Positions 9,260 to 20,712 are shown, numbered from the stretch's first letter. The stretch is 64,000 nt of DNA from Bradyrhizobium sp. AZCC 2262 (GCF_036924535.1 NZ_JAZHRT010000001.1:4588001-4652000); one strand, 5' to 3'. Numbers and translations are program-made. Notes: a model not told the origin generated them from the sequence alone.

Positions 9260-9625
9260 ATGGACGAATTGATTGGACGGCTGGCCTCGAAGGCCAGCAT
9301 CGATAGCGTTGTCGCTGAAAAAACCATCGGCATCGTTCTGGGCTTTCTCCGTAACGAGGCGCCTTCCGACAAGGTTCAGGCGCTGATCGACCAAATTCCG
9401 GGGGCTGAAGCTGCGATCGCGGCTTCCAGCAGCAATGGTGGATTCTCGAGGCTGATGGGCGGAGGCTTGATGGCGGTCGGCACCAAGCTGATGGCGCTCG
9501 GCCTGGGCATGAGCGAGATTCAGAGCGTGGCGCGTGAACTTTTCAGGTTCGGTCGCGACAAAATCGGAGCGGATCAAATGGGCGAAATCATTTCAGGGAC
9601 GCCGGGCCTCAGCCAGTTCGCATAG
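9260..9625 (+). CDS. Small DUF2780/DUF2267-like protein
   Basis: A 121-residue protein made of two helical halves around a serine/glycine linker. The pattern of a short helical repeat, a QIPGAEAAI segment, and a second half with LGMSEIQSVARELFRF resembles DUF2780/DUF2267-type small proteins of unknown function. The ATG is preceded by GGAGACGG. The C-terminal IISGTPGLSQF echoes the PG motif of the first half, suggesting an internal duplication. No signal peptide is seen. Confidence 0.6.
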   Translation: MDELIGRLASKASIDSVVAEKTIGIVLGFLRNEAPSDKVQALIDQIPGAEAAIAASSSNGGFSRLMGGGLMAVGTKLMALGLGMSEIQSVARELFRFGRDKIGADQMGEIISGTPGLSQFA

Positions 9626-9684
9626 ATGCGCATCCTGGCAAGCACATTCAGCCCGAGCACATTCTTTATTATTTATCGAGCGTC

Positions 9685-10092
9685 ATGACCTACCCCCTTT
9701 CCGAGATCGAAGGCCTGACCGCCTACTCCGCCTCGAAACTGAAATCGTTGGGCATTCGCACCACCGAGGCGCTGCTGGAGGCCGCCCGCACGGTGAAGGG
9801 GCGCAAGGCGCTCGCCGCGAAGACCGGCATCAGCGAACAGCAACTGCTCGAATGGGCGAATTTTTCCGACTACATGCGCATTCCCGGGATGGGCAAGGCC
9901 AAGGTGGGCCTGGTGCGTGCGGCCGGCGTCACCACGGTACGCGAACTCACGCTTCGCAATCCGGCACGCCTGGCCCAGAACATGAAAGACGTGAACACCA
10001 GGCGTAAACTCGTCCGGGTTCTGCCCTCCGAAAGATCCGTCGAGCAACTGATCGAGCAGGCGCGCAAGCTTTCGCCAAAAATCAGCTACTGA
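9685..10092 (+). CDS. DUF4332 domain protein (helix-hairpin-helix)
   Basis: A 135-residue protein with two helix-hairpin-helix-like units: IEGLTAYSASKLKSLGIRTT near the N-terminus and IPGMGKAKVGLVRAAGVTT in the middle. This is the DUF4332 arrangement, related to DNA-binding HhH repeats. It is likely cytoplasmic and may bind DNA, but no function is established. It follows the preceding small gene by 59 bases and ends at a compact hairpin. Confidence 0.8.
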   Translation: MTYPLSEIEGLTAYSASKLKSLGIRTTEALLEAARTVKGRKALAAKTGISEQQLLEWANFSDYMRIPGMGKAKVGLVRAAGVTTVRELTLRNPARLAQNMKDVNTRRKLVRVLPSERSVEQLIEQARKLSPKISY

Positions 10093-10109
10093 GGCCGGTC
10101 AGACCGGCC
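10093..10109. terminator. Hairpin directly after the DUF4332 gene
   Basis: GGCCGGT, a three-base loop, then ACCGGCC, beginning at the base after the stop codon. There is no T-run, so it may act as an mRNA 3' end stabiliser or a weak terminator rather than a classic intrinsic terminator. Confidence 0.35.
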
Positions 10110-10166
10110 CGCGGGAGCCGGCTCTCACGCCTTGACTCCCCGGCGCGGACCGCGCAAAGCGACCGC

Positions 10167-11024
10167 ATGATCGCAGCCAAGCCCAGACCCACCGCCGCGA
10201 CCGGTCCGGCCGGTCATCCGGTGCTGCCTGCGCTGCTGTCGAGGCCCTATCCGGCGGTAATGGGCGTGCTGAATGTAACGCCGGATTCATTCTCCGACGG
10301 CGGACAATTCACCGCCCCCGAGCGCGCACTGGCGCAGGCCCGGCGTATGGTGGCCGAGGGCGCTGACATCATCGACATCGGCGCGGAATCCACCCGGCCC
10401 TACGGATCGGAACCGATCTCGGCGGAAGAAGAATTGAAGCGCCTGCAGCCGGTGCTGCCCGATGTCGTCGCGCTCGGCATTCCCGTATCGATCGACAGCA
10501 TGAAATCGGCCGTCGTTGCCTGGGCGCTCGATCAAGGGGCGGCGATCGCCAACGACGTCTGGGGCCTGCAGCGCGATAGAGGCATGGCGGGCCTCGTCGC
10601 CGAGCGCGGCGCGCCTGTCATCATCATGCATAACCGCGATAGCGCCGATCCCGCCATCGACATTATGCAGGACATCGCCGACTTCTTCGCGCGTTCGCTC
10701 GACATCGCGGCGAAAGCGGGAATTTCGCCTGACAAGATTGTCCTCGATCCCGGCATCGGCTTCGGCAAGACGCCCGAGCAAAGCATGACCGCGCTGGCGC
10801 GGCTCGGTGAGTTGCAGTCGTTCGAACTTCCACTGCTGGTCGGCGCCTCGCGCAAGCGCTTCATCAGCACGGTGACGCCGTCGGAGCCGCATCAGCGGCT
10901 CGGCGGCTCGATTGCCGCGCATCTGTTGGCGGCCCAGAACGGAGCGCGGATCATCCGGGCGCATGACATCGCCGAAACCGTACAGGCGCTGCGCGTCACC
11001 GCCGCAATCAGGGAACAGGAATGA
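10167..11024 (+). CDS. folP: Dihydropteroate synthase
   Basis: A 285-residue TIM-barrel enzyme that condenses p-aminobenzoate with dihydropterin pyrophosphate in folate synthesis, the sulfonamide target. The signature VMGVLNVTPDSFSDGG lies at about residues 31-46 and the second signature ADIIDIGAESTRP follows. DPGIGFGKT and the C-terminal GASRKRFI segment are present. It overlaps folB by ATGA and starts a folP-folB-folK operon. Confidence 0.97.
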   Translation: MIAAKPRPTAATGPAGHPVLPALLSRPYPAVMGVLNVTPDSFSDGGQFTAPERALAQARRMVAEGADIIDIGAESTRPYGSEPISAEEELKRLQPVLPDVVALGIPVSIDSMKSAVVAWALDQGAAIANDVWGLQRDRGMAGLVAERGAPVIIMHNRDSADPAIDIMQDIADFFARSLDIAAKAGISPDKIVLDPGIGFGKTPEQSMTALARLGELQSFELPLLVGASRKRFISTVTPSEPHQRLGGSIAAHLLAAQNGARIIRAHDIAETVQALRVTAAIREQE

Positions 11025-11392
11025 GCGATACGATCTTCATCACCGGCGTCGTCATCCATGCCCGCCACGGCGTGATGGAGCACGAGACCGAAGTCGGGCA
11101 GCGTTTCGTGATCGACCTCGAACTTTCCGCCGATCTGTCGGAAGCCTCGCGCACCGATCACCTGTCCGACACCGTATCCTATGCCAGTGTGGTGGCGACC
11201 GCGACGGCGGCGTTCAAGAACACCAATTACAAGCTCCTGGAGCGCGCCGCCGGCGCCGTTGCAGATGCGATATTCGCGGCGTTTGCGCGCATCGATGCGG
11301 TGAAGGTCACCGTGCACAAGCCGCATGCGCCGATTGCCGCGATCTTCGAGGATGTCGGCGTCGTGCTGACGCGCAAGCGGCAATCGCCCTGA
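11021..11392 (+). CDS. folB: Dihydroneopterin aldolase
   Basis: A 123-residue protein of normal folB length that converts dihydroneopterin to hydroxymethyl-dihydropterin and glycolaldehyde. The substrate-site pattern ARHGVMEHETEVGQRFVIDL contains the active-site glutamate region, and HKPHAPI near the C-terminus carries the conserved lysine-proline. Its start overlaps the folP stop as ATGA and its stop is one base before the folK start, so the three genes are translationally coupled. Confidence 0.95.
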   Translation: MSDTIFITGVVIHARHGVMEHETEVGQRFVIDLELSADLSEASRTDHLSDTVSYASVVATATAAFKNTNYKLLERAAGAVADAIFAAFARIDAVKVTVHKPHAPIAAIFEDVGVVLTRKRQSP

Positions 11393-11393
11393 C

Positions 11394-11885
11394 ATGGCCG
11401 ATGTGCTGATCGCGCTCGGCGGCAATGTTGGCGACATCCGCGCCACATTCCGGAAAGCCATCGCCAATATTTGCGGCATGACACAGGCCGCCCTGCTCGC
11501 GCGTTCCTCCGACTACATTACCCCGCCCTGGGGCGAGGAAAATCAGGCGCCCTTCACCAACGCCTGTATCGAGATCGAAACCAGCCTCGATCCGCACGCG
11601 CTGCTGTTTACGCTGCACAAGATCGAGAAAAAATTCGGCCGCGACCGCGCCCACGAGACGCGCTGGGGTCCGCGCACCCTCGACCTCGATTTGATCGCCT
11701 ATGACGACGTCAGGCTCGAGAAGCCGGAACTGACGCTGCCACACCCCCGCCTGTTCGAGCGCGCCTTCGTGCTGGTGCCGCTGGCCGAGATCGCGCCCGA
11801 CCGTGTCATTGCGGGACGCCGTGTCATTGATGCGCTGGCGCAGCTTTCGACCGAGGGGATCCAGCGGCTACCCGACCTGGATTGA
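11394..11885 (+). CDS. folK: 2-amino-4-hydroxy-6-hydroxymethyldihydropteridine diphosphokinase
   Basis: A 163-residue HPPK that pyrophosphorylates hydroxymethyl-dihydropterin with ATP, supplying the substrate of FolP. Motifs seen: ALGGNVGD at the N-terminus, PFTNACIEIET in the middle, and the signature RWGPRTLDLDLIAYD with the metal-binding aspartates, then LPHPRLFERAFVLVPLAEI. It completes the folP-folB-folK operon; the mutA start follows 83 bases later. Confidence 0.96.
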   Translation: MADVLIALGGNVGDIRATFRKAIANICGMTQAALLARSSDYITPPWGEENQAPFTNACIEIETSLDPHALLFTLHKIEKKFGRDRAHETRWGPRTLDLDLIAYDDVRLEKPELTLPHPRLFERAFVLVPLAEIAPDRVIAGRRVIDALAQLSTEGIQRLPDLD

Positions 11886-11968
11886 CCGGCAAGGACCCAA
11901 AACAACCGTTTGGCTTGGCGGCCGCCCCGTGGCAATTTCCGGTCAAATCAAGAGACGACCAGGGAATA

Positions 11969-13846
11969 ATGGGCCGGATGACCAGGATTGACGAGCTGAC
12001 ATTGGCGGCGGAATTTCCGCAGGCGACCTACGAGGACTGGCGCAAGCTGGTCGACGGGGTGCTGAAGGGCGCGCCGTTCGAGAAACTGGTCAGCAAGACG
12101 TCCGACGGGTTGAAAATCGATCCGATCTATCGCCGGGCCCAGGGTGCTACGCCGGTCGCCGGCCGTGCCGCGGCTGCGCCCTGGCAGATCATGCAGCGGA
12201 TCGATCATCCCGATGCAAAGGCGGCCAACGCGCAGGCGCTGCACGATCTGGAGAACGGCGCGACGGGGCTGACGCTCGTATTCGCCGGCGCCAATGGCGC
12301 CCATGGTTTCGGGCTGGATCCTTCGGCAGAGGCGGTCGCGCAGGTTCTCGATGGCATCTATCTCGACGCCGGCATCGGTATCGAGCTGCAGATCGGCCCG
12401 CAGTCGCGGATGGCAGCGATTCACGTGGCGGAATATATCAAGCGCAGAGGTATCGACCCCGCCGCCTGCGATATCCGCTTTGGGCTGGACCCGCTCGGAT
12501 CCTGTGCGGTGTGGGGCTTCAGTCCCTATAGCTGGGAGGAGATCGTTCCCGCGGTCACCGGCTCGATCAAGGGCCTCGCCGCCATGGGCTTCAAGGGCCC
12601 GTTCGCGGTCGCCGATGGGCGGGTGATCCACGATGCCGGTGGATCGGAGGTGCAGGAATTGGCATTCGTGCTCGCCGCCGCCGTCGCCTATCTGCGCGCG
12701 ATCGAACAGGCAGGCATTGCGCTCGAAGATGCGCGAGGCATGGTCTATGCGCGGCTGAGCGCGGACGCGGACCAGTTCCTGACGCTGGCGAAATTCCGGG
12801 CGCTGCGGCTGTTGTGGGCGCGGGTCGAGCAGGCCTGCGGTCTCACGCCCAAACCGCTGTTCATTGCGGCCGATACCGCATGGCGCATGCTGACGCAGCG
12901 CGATGCCTATGTGAACATGCTGCGCGCGACGATGGCGACTTTTTCCGCCGGTCTCGGCGGTGCCAGCGCCATCACCGTATTGCCGCATACGCTGGCGCTG
13001 GGTCTGCCCGATCCGTTCGCGCGGCGGGCCGCGCGCAACACACAACTGGTGCTGCTGGAAGAGTCCAACCTTGCCAAGGTGAGCGATCCCGCAGCCGGCG
13101 CCGGCGGCATCGAGGCATTGACAAAACAGCTTTGCGAATCCGCGTGGTCGCTGTTTCAGGAGATCGAAACCGCCGGCGGCATATTTTCCGCGCTCGAACA
13201 GAATCTGATCCAGCGCAAGGTCGCCGCCACGCGGACCGCGCGCGAGGCCAGCATTGCCAAGCGAAGAGACGTGTTGACCGGCGCGAGCGAATTCCCGAAC
13301 CTGCATGAGCCTGAGATCGCCGTCCTCGATGCGACGCCGATCGTGCTGCCGCCCTATGGCGAGGCAAAGTTCAAGTTCGACCCGCTGGCGCCGATGCGGC
13401 TGGCCGCGCCGTTCGAGGCGCTGCGCGACAAGTCGGACGAAAAGCTCAAGGCATCCGGCGCGCGGCCAAAGATATTCCTTGCCAATCTCGGCACGGCGGC
13501 CGACTTCACCGCACGCGCCACCTTTGCCAAGAGTTTTTTCGAAACTGGTGGCATCGAGGCGATCGACACGCAGGGGTTTGTCGACCCGGCGGCGCTGGCC
13601 GCCGCGTTCAAGGCGTCAGGCGCGGCGATTGTTTGCCTGTGCTCGTCCGACAAGGCCTATGCGGAACACGCAGTAGCCGCCACAAAGGCCCTTCAAGCGG
13701 CCGGCGCCAAGCATATCTATCTGGCAGGGCGGCCCGGCGAACAGGAGGCTGCGCTACGCTCGGCCGGCGTCGGCGATTTCATCTTTGCCGGCGGCGATGC
13801 GCTGGCGATGCTGAAGGAAGCCTGGCGGCGGATGGAGCAAGCATGA
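11969..13846 (+). CDS. mutA: Methylmalonyl-CoA mutase small (beta) subunit
   Basis: A 625-residue protein of the mutase TIM-barrel family that lacks the corrinoid DxHxxG motif; in the corresponding position it reads LGTAADFTARATFAK. This is the hallmark of the non-catalytic small subunit, which pairs with MutB. An upstream in-frame TTG at 11882 overlaps folK, but the ATG at 11969 has an AGGGA ribosome-binding site and starts the recognisable protein (MGRMTRIDELTLAAEFP). Its stop overlaps the GFA-type gene by ATGA. The heterodimer rearranges methylmalonyl-CoA to succinyl-CoA during propionate, valine or odd-chain fatty-acid use. Confidence 0.9.
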   Translation: MGRMTRIDELTLAAEFPQATYEDWRKLVDGVLKGAPFEKLVSKTSDGLKIDPIYRRAQGATPVAGRAAAAPWQIMQRIDHPDAKAANAQALHDLENGATGLTLVFAGANGAHGFGLDPSAEAVAQVLDGIYLDAGIGIELQIGPQSRMAAIHVAEYIKRRGIDPAACDIRFGLDPLGSCAVWGFSPYSWEEIVPAVTGSIKGLAAMGFKGPFAVADGRVIHDAGGSEVQELAFVLAAAVAYLRAIEQAGIALEDARGMVYARLSADADQFLTLAKFRALRLLWARVEQACGLTPKPLFIAADTAWRMLTQRDAYVNMLRATMATFSAGLGGASAITVLPHTLALGLPDPFARRAARNTQLVLLEESNLAKVSDPAAGAGGIEALTKQLCESAWSLFQEIETAGGIFSALEQNLIQRKVAATRTAREASIAKRRDVLTGASEFPNLHEPEIAVLDATPIVLPPYGEAKFKFDPLAPMRLAAPFEALRDKSDEKLKASGARPKIFLANLGTAADFTARATFAKSFFETGGIEAIDTQGFVDPAALAAAFKASGAAIVCLCSSDKAYAEHAVAATKALQAAGAKHIYLAGRPGEQEAALRSAGVGDFIFAGGDALAMLKEAWRRMEQA

Positions 13847-14307
13847 CGGAAAACAACAAGACGGTCCTGACCGGCGGCTGCCAGTGCGGCGCCATCCGCT
13901 TCGCGGTATCGGGGGTGCCCGCCAAGATCAGCATCTGCCATTGCCGGATGTGCCAGAAGGCATCGGGCGCGCCCTTCGCCTCCTTCGCCGACATAGAGCA
14001 TGAAAACTTCACCTGGACCCGCGGCAAGCCATCCGCATTCCAATCCTCCTCCATCGCCGAGCGCGATTTTTGCTCCGACTGCGGCACGCCGCTAAGCTTC
14101 CGGCGCATCGGCGGCCCCCGGATCGAGATCATGACCGGCACGTTCGACCGCCCCGACCGGGTGGTGCCGACGCGGCAATATGGAACCGAATCCCGGCTTG
14201 GCTGGGTGGTCGGCATCGCCAACCTGCCGAGCCAGACCACAATGCAGAATTACGGGCCGGAGAAGTTGGCGACCATCAGCAGCCACCAGCATCCGGATCA
14301 TGATTAG
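13843..14307 (+). CDS. GFA family (CENP-V/glutathione-dependent formaldehyde-activating-like) zinc protein
   Basis: A 154-residue protein with the full GFA zinc-ligand set: CQC at residues 13-15, CHCRMC at 32-37 and CSDCG at 77-81. The fold binds one or two zinc ions; the enzymatic role of most members is unproven, so a formaldehyde-glutathione function is not claimed. The start is the ATG that overlaps the mutA stop, with translational coupling. Its position between mutA and mutB is unexpected and suggests either incidental co-transcription or an accessory role. Confidence 0.88.
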   Translation: MTENNKTVLTGGCQCGAIRFAVSGVPAKISICHCRMCQKASGAPFASFADIEHENFTWTRGKPSAFQSSSIAERDFCSDCGTPLSFRRIGGPRIEIMTGTFDRPDRVVPTRQYGTESRLGWVVGIANLPSQTTMQNYGPEKLATISSHQHPDHD

Positions 14308-14337
14308 GGGTGGCGCGCCCTCGACTTCACATGTGCT

Positions 14338-16506
<2,169 letters not shown>

Positions 16507-16550
16507 CTTCGACACGAAGCGTACGATTGAGATAGGCTGTGTCAATGAAA

Positions 16551-16583
16551 GGGGGCACCGTGCAATGGTGCCGCAGTGCCCCC
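16551..16583. terminator. Hairpin between convergent mutB and small minus-strand gene
   Basis: GGGGGCAC (16551-16558) pairs with GTGCCCCC (16576-16583); an alternative inner stem GGCACC/GGTGCC exists. It lies 45 bases after mutB and 35 bases before the end of the converging gene. No T-run follows. Confidence 0.5.
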
Positions 16584-16617
16584 AGGTAGACCATCCTGAT
16601 GTCGGATGCGTCAGTGC

Positions 16618-16788
16618 CTACGCAGCAGCATCAAGGCCGATGCTTTGCCGCAGTCCTTCCAACTCTGCTTCCAAATCCAAAACGATATCGTGTAGCAAAC
16701 GCGCCGCGAGTGGATCCGTGGTTTCCTGCTCCATCGCCCGATAGCGCGCAACCTGATTTCTGCGCTCCTTCCAGTCGCTGTCAGTCAT
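16618..16788 (-). CDS. Small conserved-looking alpha-helical protein
   Basis: A 56-residue protein starting MTDSDWKERRNQVARYRAME, rich in charged residues and predicted helical throughout. The ATG at 16788 is preceded by GGGAGA and is preferred over an in-frame upstream start at 16839. The pattern (LAARLLHDIVLDLEAELEGL) resembles short bradyrhizobial hypothetical proteins with no known role. It converges with mutB. Confidence 0.6.
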   Translation of the reverse strand: MTDSDWKERRNQVARYRAMEQETTDPLAARLLHDIVLDLEAELEGLRQSIGLDAAA

Positions 16789-16930
16789 GATGTCTCCCCA
16801 TGCTCTGACCCCCAAGCGCGGGCACATTGGCTCCCTCAATTAAGGAATTATTGCGGCGCAAACGCGGAATCTGGCGGCTGCATCGCTACCGAAAGGTTCT
16901 GCAATACCCGCAAAAGTGAAGACCATCGCC

Positions 16931-17401
16931 TCACGCGCGAAGGCGGCTTAACGCCCTTTCGAGCGAACGAGTCCAATCCGGAATCCAGGACTGGAATTGC
17001 GTCCGCCAACGCTCGGCATCCTGCGGCGCGGTGTCGAGCGTTACAGCCCATTCGATGAATGTTCTGTTGCCCTCGACGACCGGAAGCAGGTGCATCGTGC
17101 CCTGATAGTGAGTCGGTGCGGGCGCTTCGGGCACGAGACCGGATGGAAACGGCAGCGGCTCGATGCCGGCATAGGTCAGCGTGTGGCCTTCGTCGGAATG
17201 GCCGGCGAGACGTTGGCGAACCCAGTTGCCGAGATAGCAGAAGCGCCTCACTGCTCCGATTTCGTCGCCGCTCTTGTCGTCCTCGATCACGCTTTCGGTG
17301 ACGCCGTCGATATAGGCCGGGTAGTTGTTGAAGTCGCGGATCAGATCCCACACGACTGGCACGGGATGGTTCAGCACAGTGCTGTAATAGGCTGTCGTCA
17401 T
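16931..17401 (-). CDS. SRPBCC/START-fold protein
   Basis: A 156-residue protein with the polyketide-cyclase/START pattern: YYSTVLNHPVPVVWDLIRDF at the N-terminus, a central IGAVRRFCYL strand, and TFIEWAVTLDTAP before the C-terminal helix. Such proteins bind small hydrophobic ligands in a helix-grip pocket. The ATG at 17401 has GGAGAC six bases upstream and is preferred to the start at 17446. No signal peptide is seen. It is divergent from tctC. Confidence 0.82.
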   Translation of the reverse strand: MTTAYYSTVLNHPVPVVWDLIRDFNNYPAYIDGVTESVIEDDKSGDEIGAVRRFCYLGNWVRQRLAGHSDEGHTLTYAGIEPLPFPSGLVPEAPAPTHYQGTMHLLPVVEGNRTFIEWAVTLDTAPQDAERWRTQFQSWIPDWTRSLERALSRLRA

Positions 17402-17623
17402 GGTTGTCTCCGCAATCGATCGCGGCTCGATGACTGAGCCGCACATGGATACCTATTTCGGGTAGCCTGATCGCCGCCACCCGATTTCCGGATGCGGCGA
17501 GATGCCCACCGGAGATGAAACCGTATGATCGGCCAACGGCTTGCGACTGCAGCACAAAGCCGCCTAGAATGCGGACATCACAAGAGCGCCTGGACTCACG
17601 GGTGCCGCAGGGGAGGACCCACC

Positions 17624-18619
17624 ATGTCCAGGAAGATCACGCGCCGCGCCTTCGCGGCTTCATCCGCTGCTGCGGCGGCTGTCGCGGGTTTTGGCTTCAA
17701 GCCGGCTTTGGCGCAGGCTTACCCGGCACGCCCGGTGACCGTGATCGTACCGTGGGGCGCCGGCGGCGGCACTGACGCGACCGCACGCATCGTCGCGGCG
17801 CTGCTGGAGAAGGATCTCGGCCAGCCCTTTAACGTGGTCAACCGCACCGGCGGCTCCGGCGTGGTCGGCCATTCCGCGATCGCGACCGCACAGCCCGACG
17901 GCTACACCATCGGCATGCTGACGGTGGAAATCTCGATGATGCACTGGCAGGGCCTCACTGAACTGGCGCCAAAGAGCTACACACCGCTCGCGCTGATGAA
18001 CGAGGATCCGCCCGGCATCCAGGTCAGTTCCGGATCGCCCTACAAGACCGTGAAAGAACTCGCCGACGCCATCAAGGCCGCGCCTGCCGGCAAGTTCAAA
18101 GCCTCCGGCACCGGCCAGGGCGGCATCTGGCACCTGGCGCTGGTCGGCTGGATGCAGGCGATGGGACTTGCGCCAAATCATGTCGCCTGGGTGCCGTCGA
18201 ACGGCGCGGCGCCCGCAATGCAGGATCTCGCGGCAGGCGGCCTCGATCTCACCACCTGTTCGGTGCCGGAAGCGCGCGCCATCATCGAGGCCGGCAAGGC
18301 ACGCAGCCTTGCGCTGATGGCCACGGCGCGCAACCCCGCCTTCCCCGACGTGCCGACGCTGAAGGAAGCGATGGGCATCGATTATTCGACCGGGGCGTGG
18401 CGCGGCATTGCCGGCCCCAAGGGCCTGCCTGCGGATGTCGCGACAAAACTCACCGCGGCACTGAAGAAGGTTTTCGACTCCAAGGAGTTCAAGGAGTTCA
18501 TGAGCAATCGCGGCTTCGGAACGGTGTGGGGCGATGCGACCGAATTCGCCACCTTCATGGACAAGGGCGACGCCCAGATGGGCGTGGCGATGAAGGCCGC
18601 CGGGCTATCGAAGGCCTGA
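17624..18619 (+). CDS. tctC: Tripartite tricarboxylate transporter substrate-binding protein (Bug family)
   Basis: A 331-residue periplasmic binding protein. The N-terminus carries a Tat-type signal (KITRRAFAASSAAAAAVAGF) with predicted cleavage near ALAQA, residue 30-32. Bug-family features include YPARPVTVIVPWGAGGGTD and NRTGGSGVVGHSAIATAQPD. The start at 17624 has a strong GGGGAGGA site. Substrates of this family are carboxylates such as citrate, aromatic acids or amino acids; the ligand here is unknown. It leads tctC-tctB-tctA. Confidence 0.93.
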   Translation: MSRKITRRAFAASSAAAAAVAGFGFKPALAQAYPARPVTVIVPWGAGGGTDATARIVAALLEKDLGQPFNVVNRTGGSGVVGHSAIATAQPDGYTIGMLTVEISMMHWQGLTELAPKSYTPLALMNEDPPGIQVSSGSPYKTVKELADAIKAAPAGKFKASGTGQGGIWHLALVGWMQAMGLAPNHVAWVPSNGAAPAMQDLAAGGLDLTTCSVPEARAIIEAGKARSLALMATARNPAFPDVPTLKEAMGIDYSTGAWRGIAGPKGLPADVATKLTAALKKVFDSKEFKEFMSNRGFGTVWGDATEFATFMDKGDAQMGVAMKAAGLSKA

Positions 18620-18657
18620 TCATCGGCTGACATCGTCCGAACCCACGGAGCCAGTCC

Positions 18658-19143
18658 ATGCGTCTTCCCGATCGCGTCACGGGATTGTTTCTCGTTGGCC
18701 TCGGCGCGGCTGCCGCCTATGGCGGCTGGCTGTTGCCGCCGGTGCCCGGCCAGCCGGTCGGGCCCAACGTGTTTCCGCTGGTGATCGGAACGGGTCTCGC
18801 GTTGTGCGGGCTCGCGATCGCGTTCGGGATCGGCCATTCCTTCGAAGAGGAGGAAGAGCTCATTCCGGTCGAGGGCGGCCAGCCGAGGCCGCCGACCGGG
18901 AAGTTTTACGGCCTGCGCGCATTGCTGCCGCCGGCATTGCTGCTGTTCTACGTGGTGGTCGCCGACCGGCTTGGCTTCATCATCACGGCAGCGCTGATCG
19001 TGTTCGTGACCTCGAGCGCGCTCGGCGCAAGATGGAAGCTGTCGCTGCCGCTCGCCGTGCTGGCGCCGATCGGCATTCATCTGATTTTCGCAAAATTGCT
19101 GCGCGTGCCGCTCCCGGCCGGGCTGCTGCCGATGCCATGGTGA
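18658..19143 (+). CDS. tctB: Tripartite tricarboxylate transporter small membrane subunit
   Basis: A 161-residue protein with four hydrophobic segments (about residues 8-26, 42-60, 84-105 and 110-150), as expected for TctB. A charged loop with EEEEELIPVEGG separates helices 2 and 3. It is short and poorly conserved in sequence, so the call rests on topology and on its place between tctC and tctA. A GGAG site precedes the ATG. Confidence 0.85.
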   Translation: MRLPDRVTGLFLVGLGAAAAYGGWLLPPVPGQPVGPNVFPLVIGTGLALCGLAIAFGIGHSFEEEEELIPVEGGQPRPPTGKFYGLRALLPPALLLFYVVVADRLGFIITAALIVFVTSSALGARWKLSLPLAVLAPIGIHLIFAKLLRVPLPAGLLPMPW

Positions 19144-19146
19144 TCG

Positions 19147-20658
19147 ATGCTGAAAACCCTGCTTGAAGCGTTCGCGCTCATTACCACCTGGGAAGTCATT
19201 ATCGCGATGTTCGCGGCCTCGATCTATGGCCTCGTCATCGGCTCGCTGCCGGGCCTGTCGGCGACCATGGCGACTGCGCTTCTGGTCCCCGTCACCTTCT
19301 ATCTGTCGCCGATCGCCGCCATCGCCACCATCGTGGCGGCCTCCTCGATGGCGATCTTCTCCGGCGACATTCCCGGCGCGCTGCTGCGCATTCCCGGCAC
19401 CCCGGCCTCCGCGGCGTATGCGGACGAAGCCTACGCCATGACGCGCAAGGGCGAGGCTGAACTGGCGCTCGGCGCGGGCGTCTGGTTCTCCGCCGTCGGC
19501 GGCATCGCGGGCACGCTCTCGCTGATGATCCTGGCGCCGCCGCTCGCCGAGATCGCGCTGTCGTTCTCGACCTTCGAATATTTCTGGCTGGCGTTCCTCG
19601 GGCTGATGTGCGCCACGCTGGTCGCGCGCTCCTCGCCGGTCAAGGCGATCGCCGGCATGTTCATCGGCCTGCTCGTCTCCTGCATCGGCATTGAGAATCC
19701 CGGCGGTGTGCCGCGCTTCACGTTTGGCATGACCGACCTTTTCGGCGGCATCGAACCGATCCCGGCGCTGGTCGGCGTCTTCGCCGTGGCGCAGGTGATG
19801 CGCGCGATGCTGACGCCGGAGCCGCCGCCGATTCCCCGGCGCAAGTTCGGAAGCATCATGGCAGGCCAGTGGCTGCTGACCAAAAAGTACCACTGGCAGA
19901 TGACGCGCGGAAACATCATCGGCATCATCATCGGCGTGCTGCCGGGCGCCGGCGCCGACATGGCCGCCTGGGTCAGCTACGCCATGTCGAAACGCTTCTC
20001 AAAAGAACCCGAGAAATTCGGTACCGGCCATGTCGAGGGACTGGTCGAAGCCGGCGCCAGCAACAACGCCAGTATCGCCTCGGGCTGGGTGCCCTCGCTG
20101 CTGTTCGGCATTCCCGGCGACACCATCGCGGCGATCGCGATCGGCGTGCTCTACATGAAGGGCCTCAATCCCGGACCGACGCTGTTCACCGAAAAAGCGT
20201 CGAGCATGTACGCGATCTACCTGATGTTCATCATCGCCAATATCATCATGATCCCGTTCGGCATCGTCATGATCCGGCTGGCGAGCCACGTGCTGCGCGC
20301 GCCGCGTTCCACCGTCATGCCGGTCATCATGCTGTGCTGCGCGGTAGGTTCGTTCGCGATCGGCAACAACATGTTCGGCGTCGTCACCGTCGCGATGTTC
20401 GGGATCATCGGCTACGTCATGGAGGAAAACGGCTATCCGGTCGCCGCCATGGTGCTCGGCATCGTGATGGGCACCATGGTGGAACAGGCGTTCGTCACCT
20501 CGCTGATCAAATCCGATGGCAGCATATTGCCGTTCTTCGAGCGTCCGATCGCCGCGATCCTCGCCGCCATGGCGATCGGCGCGTTGATCTGGCCGGTGCT
20601 GGTCTGGGTGTGGCGGAAGCTCAAGGGCGAGGCCCCAGCGGCCGCGTCGGCGCGCTGA
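19147..20658 (+). CDS. tctA: Tripartite tricarboxylate transporter large permease subunit
   Basis: A 503-residue permease with about 11-12 membrane helices. TctA signatures are clear: GLVIGSLPGLSATMATALLV near the start, IPGTPASAAY, GVLPGAGADMAAWVSYA, and VEGLVEAGASNNASIASGW with IPGDTIAAI. It begins three bases after tctB. With TctB it forms the inner-membrane channel energised by an ion gradient, fed by TctC. Confidence 0.95.
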   Translation: MLKTLLEAFALITTWEVIIAMFAASIYGLVIGSLPGLSATMATALLVPVTFYLSPIAAIATIVAASSMAIFSGDIPGALLRIPGTPASAAYADEAYAMTRKGEAELALGAGVWFSAVGGIAGTLSLMILAPPLAEIALSFSTFEYFWLAFLGLMCATLVARSSPVKAIAGMFIGLLVSCIGIENPGGVPRFTFGMTDLFGGIEPIPALVGVFAVAQVMRAMLTPEPPPIPRRKFGSIMAGQWLLTKKYHWQMTRGNIIGIIIGVLPGAGADMAAWVSYAMSKRFSKEPEKFGTGHVEGLVEAGASNNASIASGWVPSLLFGIPGDTIAAIAIGVLYMKGLNPGPTLFTEKASSMYAIYLMFIIANIIMIPFGIVMIRLASHVLRAPRSTVMPVIMLCCAVGSFAIGNNMFGVVTVAMFGIIGYVMEENGYPVAAMVLGIVMGTMVEQAFVTSLIKSDGSILPFFERPIAAILAAMAIGALIWPVLVWVWRKLKGEAPAAASAR

Positions 20659-20712
20659 GGGACTGCACAAGGCCCCCTCGCCTGCCCGGCGCGGGCGTTG
20701 TAAACCAACGCC

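Noticed and set aside
7292..9577. 761-codon open frame containing the HerA-like gene
   Set aside because: Only the part from the ATG at 8923 has a ribosome-binding site and family similarity; the upstream 218 codons overlap the divergent DUF2780-like gene.
11882..11968. Upstream TTG start of mutA overlapping folK
   Set aside because: The ATG at 11969 has AGGGA in position and starts the conserved protein.
14308..14337. Possible cobalamin riboswitch before mutB
   Set aside because: The gap is only 30 bases and shows no B12-box; none is seen before mutA either.
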